This document shows, piece by piece, positions 1 to 7,086 of a stretch of 64,000 bases of DNA. Both the position numbers and the translations under genes were made by a program. Under the pieces are notes generated by a model. That model saw nothing but the letters and a program-made list of their open reading frames with translations. It did no database searches and was not told where the DNA came from. How positions within the stretch are numbered: the stretch's first letter is position 1; the number at the start of each line of letters is the position of its first letter. The stretch comes from an uncultured Prevotella sp. (lineage in GTDB: Bacteria > Bacteroidota > Bacteroidia > Bacteroidales > Bacteroidaceae), in NCBI GenBank assembly GCA_900771975.1, contig CAAGPV010000070.1, positions 1-64,000 on the forward strand, given 5' to 3'.

Positions 1-74
1 ACCAGAGTGGCCAAATGGGGCAGACTGTAAATCTGCTGGCTATGCCTTCGGTGGTTCGAATCCATCACCACCCA
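1..74 (+). tRNA. tRNA-Tyr (GTA anticodon), 5' end outside the window
   Basis: The anticodon stem GCAGA/TCTGC encloses the loop CTGTAAA, so the anticodon at 27-29 is GTA (tyrosine). A long variable arm follows, as expected for a class II tRNA-Tyr. The T arm (GGTGG-TTCGAAT-CCATC) and the 3' acceptor strand ACCACCC plus discriminator A end at 74. The 5' acceptor strand and the start of the D arm lie before base 1. CCA is not encoded. Confidence 0.93.
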
Positions 75-85
75 CTTCTCAAAAC

Positions 86-117
86 AAAGCGTATTTCTTT
101 ATGAGATGCGCTTTTTT
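86..117 (+). terminator. Rho-independent terminator of the tRNA
   Basis: A 9-bp stem (AAAGCGTAT with ATGCGCTTT, one G-T wobble) is followed directly by a T-rich run at 112-120. It lies 12 bp after the tRNA. Confidence 0.7.
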
Positions 118-526
118 CTTTTCTGCCTCTTCCCTACCCCATTTCCTCCCTGTGCCTTCTTCCATCTTTGGTGGCAGCCAAACAACAAATGGAAAGGAGA
201 AATCAACGATGAGAGAAACGAATATATAATTAGACATCTGTACATTTGCATGTTTACACATAGGTATATTTGTATGTTTATATGTATAAAATATCAAATA
301 CACATACAACCATTTACACATACACAAAAGACTATAAAGAAACAAGTAAGTGCCTAAATATACGATTAGCTGGCCGATTATACATTTAGATATATGTGTG
401 AAAAGATATTAATATAGATGTATATTAGCATATAAATATAAACAAACAAATATGGGGCAGACCGATAGGCCTACCCCTGTGAAGTATTGTTTACAAATTG
501 TGGCGGTTATTTTACACCTTATTATA
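118..526. other. AT-rich intergenic stretch, no gene seen
   Basis: This is low-complexity sequence with many TATATTTA-like stretches. The short ORFs on both strands are rich in I, Y, K and H and show no recognisable start signal or domain. At 517-536 an imperfect hairpin (CCTTAT with ATAAGG) overlaps the stop codon of the leftward DUF3408 gene and could act as its terminator. Confidence 0.6.
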
Positions 527-1090
527 TTATATAAGGCGGTCGCCAAAAATAGCATCCTTAATCTGTTTCTCGTGATCGTAGACAAAACGAGTCACGATGG
601 CAGAGAGCAAAGCAGTAGTTGGAAGCTTGACACTGGTCGCTGCCTTTAAGCGGTCAAGAACGTTCTTCAAATCTCTGTCTATGTAGATAGTTGCAAGTTT
701 TGAGTCTTTTTCTTTAAAATCACGAGCCAAATCAAGGAACAGCTCCCAAGAATCCTTACTATCATCCTTAGTGATGTGATATTCACGCTCCGCCTTTGCA
801 TTTTTCTGTTTTTTGTCTCCTGCAGGCTTCGTTACTGGCGTTTCCTTCTTAACAGGAGCCGTTTTTTCCTGTTTTTCCACCTCTGCAGAAGGTGATGGAG
901 AAGTTTCAGACGGTTTTTCAACGGTTTTTTCGGTAATAGACTGAGGGGTTTGTTCATTTTCGGGAGCTACAGGCTGCTCCTCTACCCTACTCTCTTCGCG
1001 TGCAGGCGCAGACTCACCACGCTGCACAGTGTGAACCAATCCTGCAATACCACCAGGAAGGTTAACGGTGATTTTTTGCTTCTTTGCCAT
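527..1090 (-). CDS. DUF3408/TraB-like protein, probable partner of the upstream ParA
   Basis: This 187-residue protein has three parts. A short N-terminal segment (KKQKITVNLPGGIAGL) is followed by a low-complexity linker rich in E, P, T and K (about 25-105). The C-terminal domain, about 110-187, contains DRDLKNVLDRLKAA and resembles the DUF3408 domain found in TraB proteins of Bacteroides conjugative elements. The gene begins 8 bp after parA stops, so the two are probably cotranscribed. In ParA systems the second gene normally encodes the DNA-binding partner that recognises a centromere. Assigning that role here is inference from gene order, helped by the repeat array nearby. A leftover conjugative-transposon gene is the main alternative. 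No other transfer genes are visible. Confidence 0.6.
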   Translation of the reverse strand: MAKKQKITVNLPGGIAGLVHTVQRGESAPAREESRVEEQPVAPENEQTPQSITEKTVEKPSETSPSPSAEVEKQEKTAPVKKETPVTKPAGDKKQKNAKAEREYHITKDDSKDSWELFLDLARDFKEKDSKLATIYIDRDLKNVLDRLKAATSVKLPTTALLSAIVTRFVYDHEKQIKDAIFGDRLI

Positions 1091-1098
1091 ATTTTTAG

Positions 1099-1758
1099 TT
1101 ACATTTTCTTAATCATAAAGTCGAAAGCAGCTGCCACAGCATCACGTTGGGTGGCAAGCAACTCAAAGGTGTTAATGCGCTTGAGGGTGGCGCGGCTGGC
1201 TATACGAGGTGTTACCTTGCCAAACTGTTTGAAGATTTCATCGGTTTGTTTCCACATTTTCATTTCCTCACTTGTACCGATTCGTGCATCAATACGGTTT
1301 GGAACAAAGAAAAGTTCGGCCTTCATCTCAGGATTATGTTCACGCAAAGCATTCAGAACCTGAACAAAAGTGCCAGTAGAATCAAGGGTCTTATCTTCAT
1401 ATTCGTAAGGACAAACAATGTAGTCTGCTTCTGCAAACATAGGAACAAGTCCATCCTCGCTAACATTTCCTGGGCTATCGAAAAGCACAAAACCGTCCAC
1501 TTGTGATGCAGAGTCCATCAACTGCTGCATAATTTCAGGGTCAGTAACATCAAAATCCTGCACGCTATAAGGCTCTTCAACGCCTTCATAAGCAGCAGCA
1601 TCTTTCTTTCGCTGCATGTGAATGGTCTTCTGAAGGTCAGTATCTATCACACACACTTGTTTTTTCTTGTATGACAAATAGTTTGCAAAGAGGATGCAAA
1701 GGGTTGACTTACCCACTCCACCCTTCTGATTAGCAAAGACTACTTTCCTATTTTTCAT
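1099..1758 (-). CDS. ParA/MinD-family partition ATPase (TraA-like)
   Basis: This 219-residue protein carries a deviant Walker A motif, QKGGVGKSTLC, at residues 10-20, a Walker A' segment VCVIDTD near 36-42, and a Walker B-like segment FVLFDSPG near 92-99. These define the ParA/Soj/MinD class of ATPases, which move or space DNA or protein cargo. The ending IKKM and the length fit small plasmid ParA or TraA of Bacteroides conjugative elements. It is the middle gene of a leftward unit: membrane protein, 67-bp gap, parA, 8-bp gap, DUF3408 gene. The association with a partner gene and a large array of direct repeats favours a DNA segregation role. Chromosomal Soj proteins are usually longer, so this looks plasmid- or chromid-derived. 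Confidence 0.85.
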   Translation of the reverse strand: MKNRKVVFANQKGGVGKSTLCILFANYLSYKKKQVCVIDTDLQKTIHMQRKKDAAAYEGVEEPYSVQDFDVTDPEIMQQLMDSASQVDGFVLFDSPGNVSEDGLVPMFAEADYIVCPYEYEDKTLDSTGTFVQVLNALREHNPEMKAELFFVPNRIDARIGTSEEMKMWKQTDEIFKQFGKVTPRIASRATLKRINTFELLATQRDAVAAAFDFMIKKM

Positions 1759-1825
1759 ATTTTTATATATTTATGTTTTTAAATTTTCACCTTATTATAT
1801 ATATACTTATTGCCAAAATAGCACA

Positions 1826-2563
1826 TTATTCACCTTTACCTCCTCTTACATCTTGGCCAAGATCAGAATCTTTTCCATCGGAAATTTCTACTTCTTCACT
1901 CATTGAACGGCGAACAAAGAGGAAAGGAAGCAACGTCAAGATGTAAGATATAAAGGAAAACAAGTAGTTAACATTCATATAAGTTGAACCAGAAAGAACG
2001 TTTTTATAAACCAAATAATATAAAACGCCATTGGAAACAAACATCAAAACAGGAGAAGCAATAAGGGAAATTCCTGCCGAAAGCAGTCTTCCTGTATATT
2101 TCACCATCAAAGAAATGCTCAAAACCACCGTAATAAGAAAGATAACAAACGAGGAATTGACAGCATAATTGTGTTGAAATTGTGTCCAATAAGTAGCCGA
2201 AGATGAGTTAGTAGAAGCAAAAACATCTGGCTGGAACAGGTCAACTATCAAAAATTGGAGACCTAAAAAGATCATCAACAACAAAACAGCATAATGAATT
2301 TTACTTTTATCCTTATTTAAACAACGGCGAAATATTTCAAAAATTCCCAATTGACACACAACAGAAAGTAATCCAATGATAGCGGAAACAGGTTTTGATT
2401 GGATAAAAGTCTGCAAATAATGCAAGAATAATCCATTGTCTGAGAAAGCCGGATTAGCCAAATTTCCCAAAAAAGACAGTGCAGGAAACAAAGCCACACC
2501 ACCTAAAAACCAGTTTAACAACTTGTTGTATTGTTTAGTAATATGAAAATATTTTCGCTTCAT
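1826..2563 (-). CDS. Hypothetical multi-pass membrane protein
   Basis: I do not recognise this 245-residue protein. It has about six hydrophobic segments, including WFLGGVALFPALSFLG, PVSAIIGLLSVVCQLGIF, IHYAVLLLMIFLGLQFLIV, SSFVIFLITVVLSISLMV, a segment near residue 165-185 and VNYLFSFISYILTLLPFLFV. The C-terminal tail is charged (EEVEISDGKDSDLGQD) and probably cytoplasmic. It is the first gene of the leftward parA unit and is preceded by a candidate TATATTTG promoter element at 2745-2752. Its location suggests a function tied to the element, such as anchoring or immunity, but nothing in the sequence shows which. Confidence 0.6.
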   Translation of the reverse strand: MKRKYFHITKQYNKLLNWFLGGVALFPALSFLGNLANPAFSDNGLFLHYLQTFIQSKPVSAIIGLLSVVCQLGIFEIFRRCLNKDKSKIHYAVLLLMIFLGLQFLIVDLFQPDVFASTNSSSATYWTQFQHNYAVNSSFVIFLITVVLSISLMVKYTGRLLSAGISLIASPVLMFVSNGVLYYLVYKNVLSGSTYMNVNYLFSFISYILTLLPFLFVRRSMSEEVEISDGKDSDLGQDVRGGKGE

Positions 2564-4446
2564 GCCCGATAAATAAAGGGTTTATATAATTGTATATTTA
2601 TATTTTTAAATGCTAACTGAGTGAAAAGAACGCCATTCGTTGCTATTATTTGGAGCACCATAGTTGTATAAATATATTTTTGGTTAAATATATATTTAAA
2701 CCATAATATAATATTATAAACACCCACTTGCATTTTTAACAGTGCAAATATAAGAATAAATAGGCAATTAAACAAATAAATTAAGCGACAAAAACATAAT
2801 GCCATAAAAATACAAATAAACATAAGGATATTTATATATAAGAATAAAACTATATTTAGGTTTCTTTGCATATTTGTATTTATGCTTTTATATCTTTATA
2901 TTTACAGCCATTAAGGTGTTCATATATAATGTTATTTAGTTATTTATTCGGGTGGTTATTTGTGTATTTATATATTGCAATATAAATTGTTTTGGTTATT
3001 GGTGTATTTATATTTTTATATCGTTATATTTTTATGTGCGCATTTATTTATATATTTATGCTTTTCATTGTTAATAGTTATACGTATTTAATAATATGTA
3101 TTTATCTTCTTTTATGTACGTATATAAAGGTATATTTGTGTTTTGACGTATCTATGTTTTTATACTTTCGTTCTTTTATATGTTTATGTATTTCCATATA
3201 AAAACAAATATTTGGCCACACATTTAGACTTATGTATATTTAGTTATATTGTTGTTTGGGTAGGATCGTATTTAAATAAAGATATAAATATATCTTAGAA
3301 TAAATGTATAAATAAGCCTAAACAAAAGGCTAAAATTATCAAAATCTCTTGGAAGAAATTATTGAAAGAAAGAAGAGCCATGAGAGAGTAAAGGATAAAA
3401 AAGAGGAAAATAGCAGCTCTTTTATGCATTAGAATAAGATAAGCAAGGAAAAATAGGGGATTCTGAGGGTATAAATAGATTGATGCCATTCATATTCCCA
3501 GAAAAGAAGAGTAGGAGGTTGTATGGAAAAAAGGGTAGGTAGAAACCAATAGAACTGCATAAACGAATCATCTAAAAAACTCCTTTGAAAAATAGACAGA
3601 TATAAAGCAGCATAACAAGGAGGAAAATAATAAGGTTGAATAATACCCTAAAAGCAATTAAAAATAAACGCCTAACGAAATGAAAAAAGAAAGGTAAGAA
3701 GCTGAAGAAGATAGATAAACATCCGTGAATGTTTGTAAAGTTATTTCAAAGTGTATAATCCTGGTTTTTTATAGACCCAAAACGAGTGGAATTAACGCCT
3801 AAAGAAAGAAAACAAAAGAAGGGTAGGGTAGAGGAAAATAATAAAAGAATGAGAAGAAAGAAAAAGGTAAACAAAAAGAACAAACAACATATTAAAAAAC
3901 TGTTTTTGGAAACATTTAAAAGGAAAGAGTGGGGGAGTGGATGATGGTAATAAGGTCCTTCTCATGCAATGATTGGTAAAGTGTAGAAAAATAGGAAAGG
4001 AAAGAGGTAAAAAGGGTAAAGTAGCGTTTATTTAAGAAGAAGTTATATATGATGTTTTATTTACAAAAACTAAAAGAAAAAGCGGCTAAATAAAAATCAA
4101 GAGAAAGACGTGAGAGAAAGGATTATGGTCTTTTGTGCAGATGAACTAAAAGATGGTATAATGTGAAAAGCGAAAAAAGAGACGGTAGAAGGGGGAACAC
4201 TATAAAGCCAGAAATCAGTTAGAGAAAAAACAAAGTATATAAAGGAGCAAATGAATAGACCAAAAACGGAGGATAACAGAGAAGAAAAGAAATAAAAGAG
4301 CTATTCATGCTATAAAACAAGGAAAAGTAAATGATGAGATCAAAAATGGATAGAAAAACCTCGTTTGAAAACATAAAGATAAGGAAGAAAAACCAAAAAA
4401 GAGGATAAAAAGAGAGCTTCCATCAGCTAAAAAGTTCAAATCAAGT
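2564..4446. other. Non-coding, compositionally extreme region
   Basis: About 1.9 kb without a credible gene. From roughly 2570 to 3290 the + strand is AT-rich and T-heavy, with quasi-periodic TATTTATA units. From about 3300 it switches abruptly to A and G on the + strand, and this purine bias continues to about 5300. Short ORFs here encode only I/F/Y/K-rich low-complexity peptides. No RNA gene is recognised. Confidence 0.65.
2745..2752 (-). promoter_or_regulatory. Candidate promoter for the membrane protein-parA unit
   Basis: On the minus strand the sequence reads TATATTTG, matching the Bacteroidota -7 element TAnnTTTG, with a TTG 20 bp upstream (2773-2775). The implied leader to the start at 2563 is about 175 nt. 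The surroundings are so AT-rich that a chance match is possible. Confidence 0.4.
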
Positions 4447-4563
4447 ACGACAAATAGGGAAGTAACGACAATAAAAGGACGAGTTGAACGAACGGCGACA
4501 AAATAGTAAAAGAGTAGAATAGCCTTTAAGTGGCTATATATCAGTAGGGTTAACTGCATCATT

Positions 4564-4588
4564 AAAGGGGTTTGGCGACAAAAAAGTG
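4564..4588 (+). repeat. Left member of an inverted repeat bounding the iteron array
   Basis: This 25-bp sequence recurs in inverted orientation at 6805-6830 with a single extra base. It contains a degenerate iteron (GGCGACAAAAAAGTG). The two copies bracket 23 of the 24 iterons. Confidence 0.75.
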
Positions 4589-5439
4589 AAAAATTTGTCT
4601 GCAACTTATAGTGTTTGTTGTATTAAAGAAGTATAAGCTGATATAAAACAGATATTTAGGCAATCATTAAGACCTTATATTCATGAAAAAAGATCTTCGA
4701 TATTTGTCGCTTCAGAAAAGGGAAGAAAGCAGTTAATATAAAGGACTTTTTTGAAAGAAAACTGCAGGACAGGCGACAGATAGGGAAGATATAAGGTGGT
4801 AAGAGAAGATAGAGAAAAGAAGAAGGAGGCGACAAATAGGGAAGATAATAGTAGAAAGGGAAATAAAGCTGATAAAGAGCAAGAAAATAAAAAGATGCTG
4901 AAGGATAAATAAACAAAGGTGCGACAAATAGGGAAGATGTGGTAATGGGACTTTTAACAGTAGAGAGCGACAAATGGGGAACATGTTAGAAACAACATAA
5001 AAAGGGAAATATTCGTCCGTTCTCTCACTTAAAAAATAAGCCAGGCAGAACAATACTACAAACAAAAAGAGACCTAAGGTGCGACAAATAGGGAGGAAGA
5101 CAGAAAATAGAAGAAAGGTCAATGTACGACAAAAAGGGAACATTCAAATTATAATTGATTTTTTCTTACAAAAAAAATAGATATGCGACAAAAAGGGAAC
5201 ATTCGTATATCAGGTGGTAAATAGAAGATTTCAGGTAGCCGACAATAAAGACAAAAGAGACAAGAAACATTGGCAGAAGAGGTTGAAGAGCCATGCAAAA
5301 GAAAGAAATGAGAACGATTTTAAAGCCTTCTCTGGTAGTTGAAAGGGCATCATAAAAACCATGTGAAAGGTTGAAAAAAAGGGGATTGAAAAACCAGGAA
5401 AAGCCCCTTAAATTATAAAGGAAAAGCTATTGAAAAACA

Positions 5440-5521
5440 AAACCCAGGGTTTTAGGTGGTAAAACCGGCTCCGTTAGCTTCTAAAACCGGCTCTTTTAGG
5501 AGCTAAAACACGGGGTTTTAG
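5440..5521. repeat. Dispersed palindromic repeat (TTTTAGGAGCTAAAAC type)
   Basis: Several TAAAACC/GGTTTTA-type blocks form an imperfect hairpin: AGCTTCTAAAA at 5476-5486 pairs with TTTTAGGAGCTat 5494-5504 with one mismatch. The 27 bases at 5494-5520 match 39421-39447 at 26 positions, so the same element occurs at two distant sites. It lies within the non-coding iteron region. Confidence 0.7.
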
Positions 5522-5765
5522 AACGTCACCCATAAAATAAAAGAAAACAAAAGTAACTATCGCTCGTTTTTGTAAATATTATTCAAAGCTTTTAACGACG
5601 GTTAAACAAAAACTATAATAACAGAAAGTGAGGAATATTAAATCACAAAATGTTTTGACATAAAATGTTGAATGAAGTGCTTAAAGCAAGTGATGAAACA
5701 GCTGAAAGGCCATCTAAAGAGCATCAAAATAAAAAATAGAAAAATGAAAAATAACCTGTCAAAAA

Positions 5766-5806
5766 GTTAGATATCTTTTATTAAATCATTTATAAAAGAT
5801 TATTTA
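5766..5806 (+). other. AT-rich box of module A (possible DNA unwinding element)
   Basis: This AT-rich stretch starts near AGATATC (5769-5775), continues through TTAAATCATT and ends in ATTATTTA, 46 bp before the first iteron of sextet A. A clearly related stretch precedes sextet B at the same distance. Iteron origins usually place an AT-rich melting region next to the repeats, so an unwinding role is inferred. Confidence 0.5.
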
Positions 5807-5851
5807 AGGCTGCTTAACTCTCTAATGTTCAGCGTGTTATAAGACTTTTCT

Positions 5852-5987
5852 TCGACAAATAGGGAAATTAGCGCTGACAAACAGGGAACATCACTCCGAC
5901 AAATAAGGAAGGTAGCCACGACAGATAGGGAAGCTATAAGGGGGAGTGGGCGACAAATAGGGAGGATAGGTGCGACAAATGGGGAAC
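5852..5987 (+). repeat. Iteron sextet A
   Basis: Six copies start at 5852, 5874, 5896, 5918, 5950 and 5972, with spacings 22, 22, 22, 32 and 22 bp. A spacing of 22 bp is about two helical turns and puts successive sites on the same DNA face, as in classical iterons. The block ends in GGGAACAAAAA, followed at 6001-6017 by TTTGATAT and TCTTTAC, both repeated after sextet B. Confidence 0.85.
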
Positions 5988-6132
5988 AAAAACGCTTGTG
6001 TTTGATATAATCTTTACGTTTTTTGCTTATCTTCTATGTCTATTATAGTAGTTAATCACCAATTACATACAATATTAAATGTAATGTGCAATTCACGTAA
6101 ATAACATATCCTCAATAAATTAACTCAACTCT

Positions 6133-6193
6133 TCGACAAAAAGGTAACATTTTTTTATAGGCCTAAACCATTCAAAGGCGACAAAAAGGGAGG
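6133..6193 (+). repeat. Iteron pair A
   Basis: Two copies start at 6133 (TCGACAAAAAGGTAAC) and 6178 (GCGACAAAAAGGGAGG), 45 bp apart. The same 45-bp distance separates the copies at 5081/5126 and 6721/6766; those at 4921/4967 are 46 bp apart. Confidence 0.8.
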
Positions 6194-6352
6194 TTTATGA
6201 AATATCCTTACACGCTTTTATCCCATGCCATAGACGCCTGTGTGATACCTCCTGTTCAAGAAAAAACGAATGAGGTCGTCATTCTTGACTGTTTTCTATA
6301 CCTATTTTGTCCACAATATCAAAAAACAATTTCTCCCCATAAAAACCGTCAA

Positions 6353-6397
6353 AGTAGTAGATATCATTATTTTAAATCATTATTATAGATTTATTTA
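6353..6397 (+). other. AT-rich box of module B (possible DNA unwinding element)
   Basis: The box contains AGATATC (6359-6365), TTAAATCATT and TTATTTAG, ending 46 bp before the first iteron of sextet B. It is similar in sequence and identical in placement to the box at 5766-5806, offset by 590-591 bp. Confidence 0.5.
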
Positions 6398-6442
6398 GAG
6401 CGCCACAACTGTCAGACAGTCAACAATATACATCATTTTTCC

Positions 6443-6578
6443 CCGACAAATAGGGAGTTTAGCGCCGACAGATAGGGAAGAAGGAAGCGACACTTCGGGA
6501 AGATTCAGCCGACGTATAGGGAGCATAAAAGCATGACTCATCGACAAATAGGGAAGATGGGTGCGACAAATAGGGAAC
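6443..6578 (+). repeat. Iteron sextet B
   Basis: Copies start at 6443, 6465, 6487, 6509, 6541 and 6563. The spacing 22, 22, 22, 32, 22 is identical to sextet A, 591 bp away. The third (GCGACACTTCGGGAAG) and fourth (CCGACGTATAGGGAGC) copies have drifted, while their positions have not. Confidence 0.85.
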
Positions 6579-6720
6579 AAAAAGCCCAATGTTTGATATT
6601 TTCTTTACATATTTCGAACATCTTTGACGAAAAACCCGAATACCGTGAGTTGGGTTTTGTCTTGTAGAACTTTTTTGTTAGCGTTGTAATATGTTGCCTA
6701 TTAATGTTTTAAAGCATAAT

Positions 6721-6781
6721 GCGACAAAAAGGGAAGTAGCCCTATCTTCCTCCAACGGTTAAAATGCGACAGATAGGGAAA
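6721..6781 (+). repeat. Iteron pair B
   Basis: Two copies, GCGACAAAAAGGGAAG at 6721 and GCGACAGATAGGGAAA at 6766, are again 45 bp apart. They sit 158 bp after the last start of sextet B; the corresponding distance in module A is 161 bp. Confidence 0.8.
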
Positions 6782-6804
6782 TTGCTGAAAATAATTAAAC
6801 TTTA

Positions 6805-6830
6805 CACTTTTTTGTCGCCAAAACCCCTTT
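6805..6830 (-). repeat. Right member of the inverted repeat bounding the iteron array
   Basis: This is the inverted copy of 4564-4588, with one additional A in the central run. It ends the repeat region. The following bases up to 7053 show no gene or repeat. Confidence 0.75.
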
Positions 6831-7053
6831 GTCAGCGACGAAAAATCGAGAAATGGAAATCTGATTTCCTATATATTAAGGTTCGTGTGCGTACATCGTC
6901 GTATGTGAGCCTCGCCATAGCTCAAGACCAAGGAGCAAAAAGTAGCCCATTGTTCCTTTTCCACCTGCAGTTCAGCCAGCGTAACGAAAGGGTAGGGGAG
7001 CGGCGTTTTGCGCTTTTGGCGAGTTGAAGCACCCGAGTTTACGAAGTTTTTTC

Positions 7054-7061
7054 TATCTTTG
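7054..7061 (+). promoter_or_regulatory. Promoter -7 element of the helicase gene
   Basis: TATCTTTG matches TAnnTTTG. It lies 25 bp before the ATG at 7087 and downstream of the longer possible start at 7024, which it therefore argues against. Confidence 0.65.
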
Positions 7062-7086
7062 CAAGACCATCTATAACCTCCCCACT

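Larger units (their letters stand above)
4447..6781 (+). repeat. Array of 24 direct iteron-like repeats (candidate origin or centromere)
   Basis: The 16-bp motif NCGACAAATAGGGAAN occurs in one orientation only. Copies start at 4447, 4773, 4829, 4921, 4967, 5081, 5126, 5185, 5852, 5874, 5896, 5918, 5950, 5972, 6133, 6178, 6443, 6465, 6487, 6509, 6541, 6563, 6721 and 6766. Those at 6487 and 6509 are degenerate. The first eight are loosely spaced. The last sixteen form two similar modules. The absence of coding sequence, the AT-rich boxes and the partition genes nearby fit an iteron origin bound by a plasmid-type Rep protein, or a centromere bound by a ParB-like partner. A DnaA-box-like TTGTCCACA lies at 6307-6315. 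Which protein binds cannot be told from the sequence. Confidence 0.85.

Noticed and set aside
11..470. att-site duplication between the tRNA (ATGGGGCAGAC) and 452-462
   Set aside because: Only 11 bp match and the segment is from the anticodon arm, not the tRNA 3' end that integrases usually duplicate; no integrase gene is seen.
2560..3201. Short frames rich in I, F, Y and L in the AT-rich region
   Set aside because: Expected by chance from TATTTATA-type sequence; no start signal and no stable composition.
4656..5143. Two minus-strand frames of 105 and 136 residues with repeated FPICR segments
   Set aside because: The repeated segment is the translation of iteron copies; the rest is low-complexity F, L, S and Y. 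No start signal or domain.
6197..6388. Frame of 63 residues between iteron pair A and sextet B
   Set aside because: It overlaps the AT-rich box of module B, has no promoter or ribosome-binding sequence, and no recognisable feature.
4447..6781. CRISPR array
   Set aside because: Repeats are 16 bp with only about 6 bp between them in clusters and variable gaps elsewhere; no unique 30-bp spacers and no cas genes.
6764..7027. Frame of 87 residues beginning in iteron pair B
   Set aside because: It runs through an iteron and the bounding inverted repeat, and lacks protein-like features.
7024..7086. Longer helicase start at 7024
   Set aside because: The promoter element TATCTTTG at 7054-7061 lies inside that extension.
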